Shown: one piece after another, positions 34,078-35,063 of the stretch
Layout of the letters: each line of letters starts with the position of its first letter
How positions within the stretch are numbered: position 1 is the first letter of the stretch
Source: a bacterium
Lineage (GTDB): Bacteria > Vulcanimicrobiota > Xenobia > Xenobiales > JADMJV01
Direction of reading: 5' to 3'
DNA: 35,063 nt
NCBI GenBank assembly: GCA_018780265.1
Contig: JADMJV010000082.1
Coordinates: forward strand, 54,420-89,482
Position numbers and translations under genes: made by a program
Notes under the pieces: model-generated
Databases searched by the model: none
The model's input: only the letters and a program-made list of their open reading frames with translations
What the model was told of the DNA's origin: nothing

Positions 34078-34772
34078 AGCCACAGGACCTGCACGCAAAT
34101 CAATAAATTGGTGAGGCCGTGGGCCAGCACCGCTTCGCCCAAACTGCCCCCTTTGCGAACCAGTTGGCCGTAGACCAGGCCGGCCAAAAAAGCCGCCAGC
34201 GTATCCTGGTGCAACATCCCAAAAGCCAGCGAGGAGAGCAGCCAGGCTTTCCAACCCACCTGATCGGACTTGACCAACTCAAAATCGCTGCTCTGCAGAC
34301 GGCGCATCAGGTAGCCGCGAAAGGCCAGTTCCTCGACCAGGGGCACTACCAGCGACGACCCCAGGACACGCACGGCCACCCAGGCCCAGGCCAACCCCGG
34401 AGAGAGCAGGCCCCACACCTGGGGAGCCGGCCCGCCGGGCACCAGCATCAACCAGACGAGATAGACGACAATGCCGGCCAGCACCGCCCGCAGGCTGACA
34501 AAACCTCCCAGCAGTCGAGGATAGTCGCGCCACCACAGCCCCAGCACCCCCAGCGCCAGCAGGATCCGCAAGGGATAGAGCAGCGGGAATCCGGTCGAGA
34601 AGGCACTGCCCAGCATGGTTCCCAGCAAAATCGCCAGCAAGGGCAGCAAATAGACAGCCGCCGGGTAGACGGGGGCCTGCCGAGAATCGGCTGCGGAGGA
34701 ATCAGGACGGAACCAACCGGCCTGCTCCACGGCCAGGACCAGCATACCAGAAGTGGCCACAAAGGCCAGCAA
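34056..34772 (-). CDS. CPBP-family (CAAX/Abi-type) intramembrane protease
   Basis: The 238-residue multi-pass protein has the three CPBP motifs: VVPLVEELAFRGYLMRRL (E147, E148, R152), SSLAFGMLHQD (H188) and AVLAHGLTNLL (H218, N222). These line the zinc-type active site of Rce1-like glutamyl proteases. The layout (YPLRILLALGVLGLW, then VVYLVWLML before the EE motif) resembles the CAAX protease-related group seen with exosortases, but no sorting partner is in view. The start is a TTG at 34772. The frame is open up to the IS91 end at about 34791 (HSQAG before the TTG), so the original N-terminus may have been cut by the insertion. Confidence 0.8.
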   Translation of the reverse strand: MLAFVATSGMLVLAVEQAGWFRPDSSAADSRQAPVYPAAVYLLPLLAILLGTMLGSAFSTGFPLLYPLRILLALGVLGLWWRDYPRLLGGFVSLRAVLAGIVVYLVWLMLVPGGPAPQVWGLLSPGLAWAWVAVRVLGSSLVVPLVEELAFRGYLMRRLQSSDFELVKSDQVGWKAWLLSSLAFGMLHQDTLAAFLAGLVYGQLVRKGGSLGEAVLAHGLTNLLICVQVLWLGHWSLW

Positions 34773-34790
34773 TCCGGCCTGCGAATGAAA

Positions 34791-34968
34791 AAAGCGGTAG
34801 GAGATCGTTGCCCCCCCCTACCGGTTGGACGGCGCTTGGCTGGTTTTGAGTAAAATCAGGGGGGGACTGGGTGTTTGGAGAGGCGCTTGGTGGCCTTAGG
34901 GCAGTTTAGGGGCCATTTTGCCTGGATTTCCACCGGGTGGGCAAGAGCGAAGCTGGCCGCGACTGGGG
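34791..34968 (-). repeat. Terminal flank of IS91 copy C, matching copy A
   Basis: The reverse complement matches 28428-28603 along about 175 bases, with shared blocks GGTGGAAATCCAGGCAAAAT and GGCAACGATCTCCTACCGCT. Identity ends at 34791, next to six T, and copy A diverges at the same base. This is the outer end of the element. Confidence 0.7.
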
Positions 34969-35063
34969 TCAGGCGGCGTCCCATTGATCCCATCCTTCGG
35001 GAATCTGGCTTCGGGAATCTGGCTGTCGCAGTCGGACAACTGCACGTCGTCAGACTCGGGATG
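34969..35063 (-). pseudogene. IS91-family transposase copy C, C-terminal end only
   Basis: On the minus strand the window edge reads HPESDDVQLSDCDSQIPE, then the ending GWDQWDAA appears after a frame change, with TGA at 34971-34969. The change is caused by a 14-base tandem duplication (34995-35008 and 35009-35022; unit CCAGATTCCCGAAG on the coding strand). The rest lies beyond the window. The C-terminal residues match copy A (DSQIPEGWDQWVAA). Confidence 0.65.

Noticed and set aside
1..35063. CRISPR array, prophage or rRNA operon
   Set aside because: No regularly spaced repeats, phage structural genes or rRNA sequence were seen.

Overview
The window is GC-rich chromosomal DNA from an uncultured-looking, probably Gram-negative bacterium. 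It encodes an outer-membrane beta-barrel, lipoproteins and an exported alpha-2-macroglobulin. I see no rRNA, tRNA or CRISPR array that would fix the taxon. The many lineage-specific hypothetical proteins and degraded IS91-type elements would suit a poorly sampled environmental phylum (Eremiobacterota/Xenobia-like is a guess only). Genes lie on both strands in short operons, often with 4-base stop/start overlaps.

Region 1 (1-11.0 kb), mostly conserved genes: an XRE-type regulator cut by the left edge, a WD40 propeller protein, a Nudix hydrolase overlapping an RlmI-type rRNA methyltransferase, a very large thioester alpha-2-macroglobulin, and an HEFGH zinc metallopeptidase. The gap between the last two holds a remnant of an FMN reductase.

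Region 2 (11.0-15.9 kb), a mixture: remnants (an FAH-family N-terminus, a decayed unknown gene, a frameshifted Dps, an Ig-like domain with a nonsense codon) surround an intact two-gene unit and an intact VapBC module. The two-gene unit encodes a Cys-rich exported protein and a Met-rich outer-membrane protein and ends in a perfect 14-bp hairpin. The only start I can find for VapC is CTG.

Region 3 (15.9-24.5 kb), intact but mostly uncharacterised genes: a DUF6930-like protein, a bacterial member of the RUS1/DUF647 family (otherwise best known from plants and animals), a short-chain dehydrogenase, an operon with an acidic-tailed apparently dead ATLF-like metalloprotease homologue and a translationally coupled 96-residue partner, then a co-directional trio (lipoprotein-like protein, membrane protein, large hypothetical protein).

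Region 4 (24.5-31.1 kb), a mobile-element scrapyard: three IS91-family transposase remnants, a methyltransferase fragment, a UPF0175 antitoxin beside a doubly frameshifted DUF3368 PIN toxin, and one intact propeller lipoprotein that may be cargo.

Region 5 (31.1-35.06 kb): a complete HipBA module, a membrane protein related in layout to the one at 22.4 kb, a small hypothetical gene, a CPBP/CAAX-type membrane protease, and the end of another IS91 copy whose terminus matches the one at 28.6 kb and stops just before the CPBP gene.

Strongest leads: the bacterial RUS1 homologue, the pseudo-protease operon, the Cys-rich/Met-rich envelope pair, and the IS91-bounded mosaic with its toxin-antitoxin remains.
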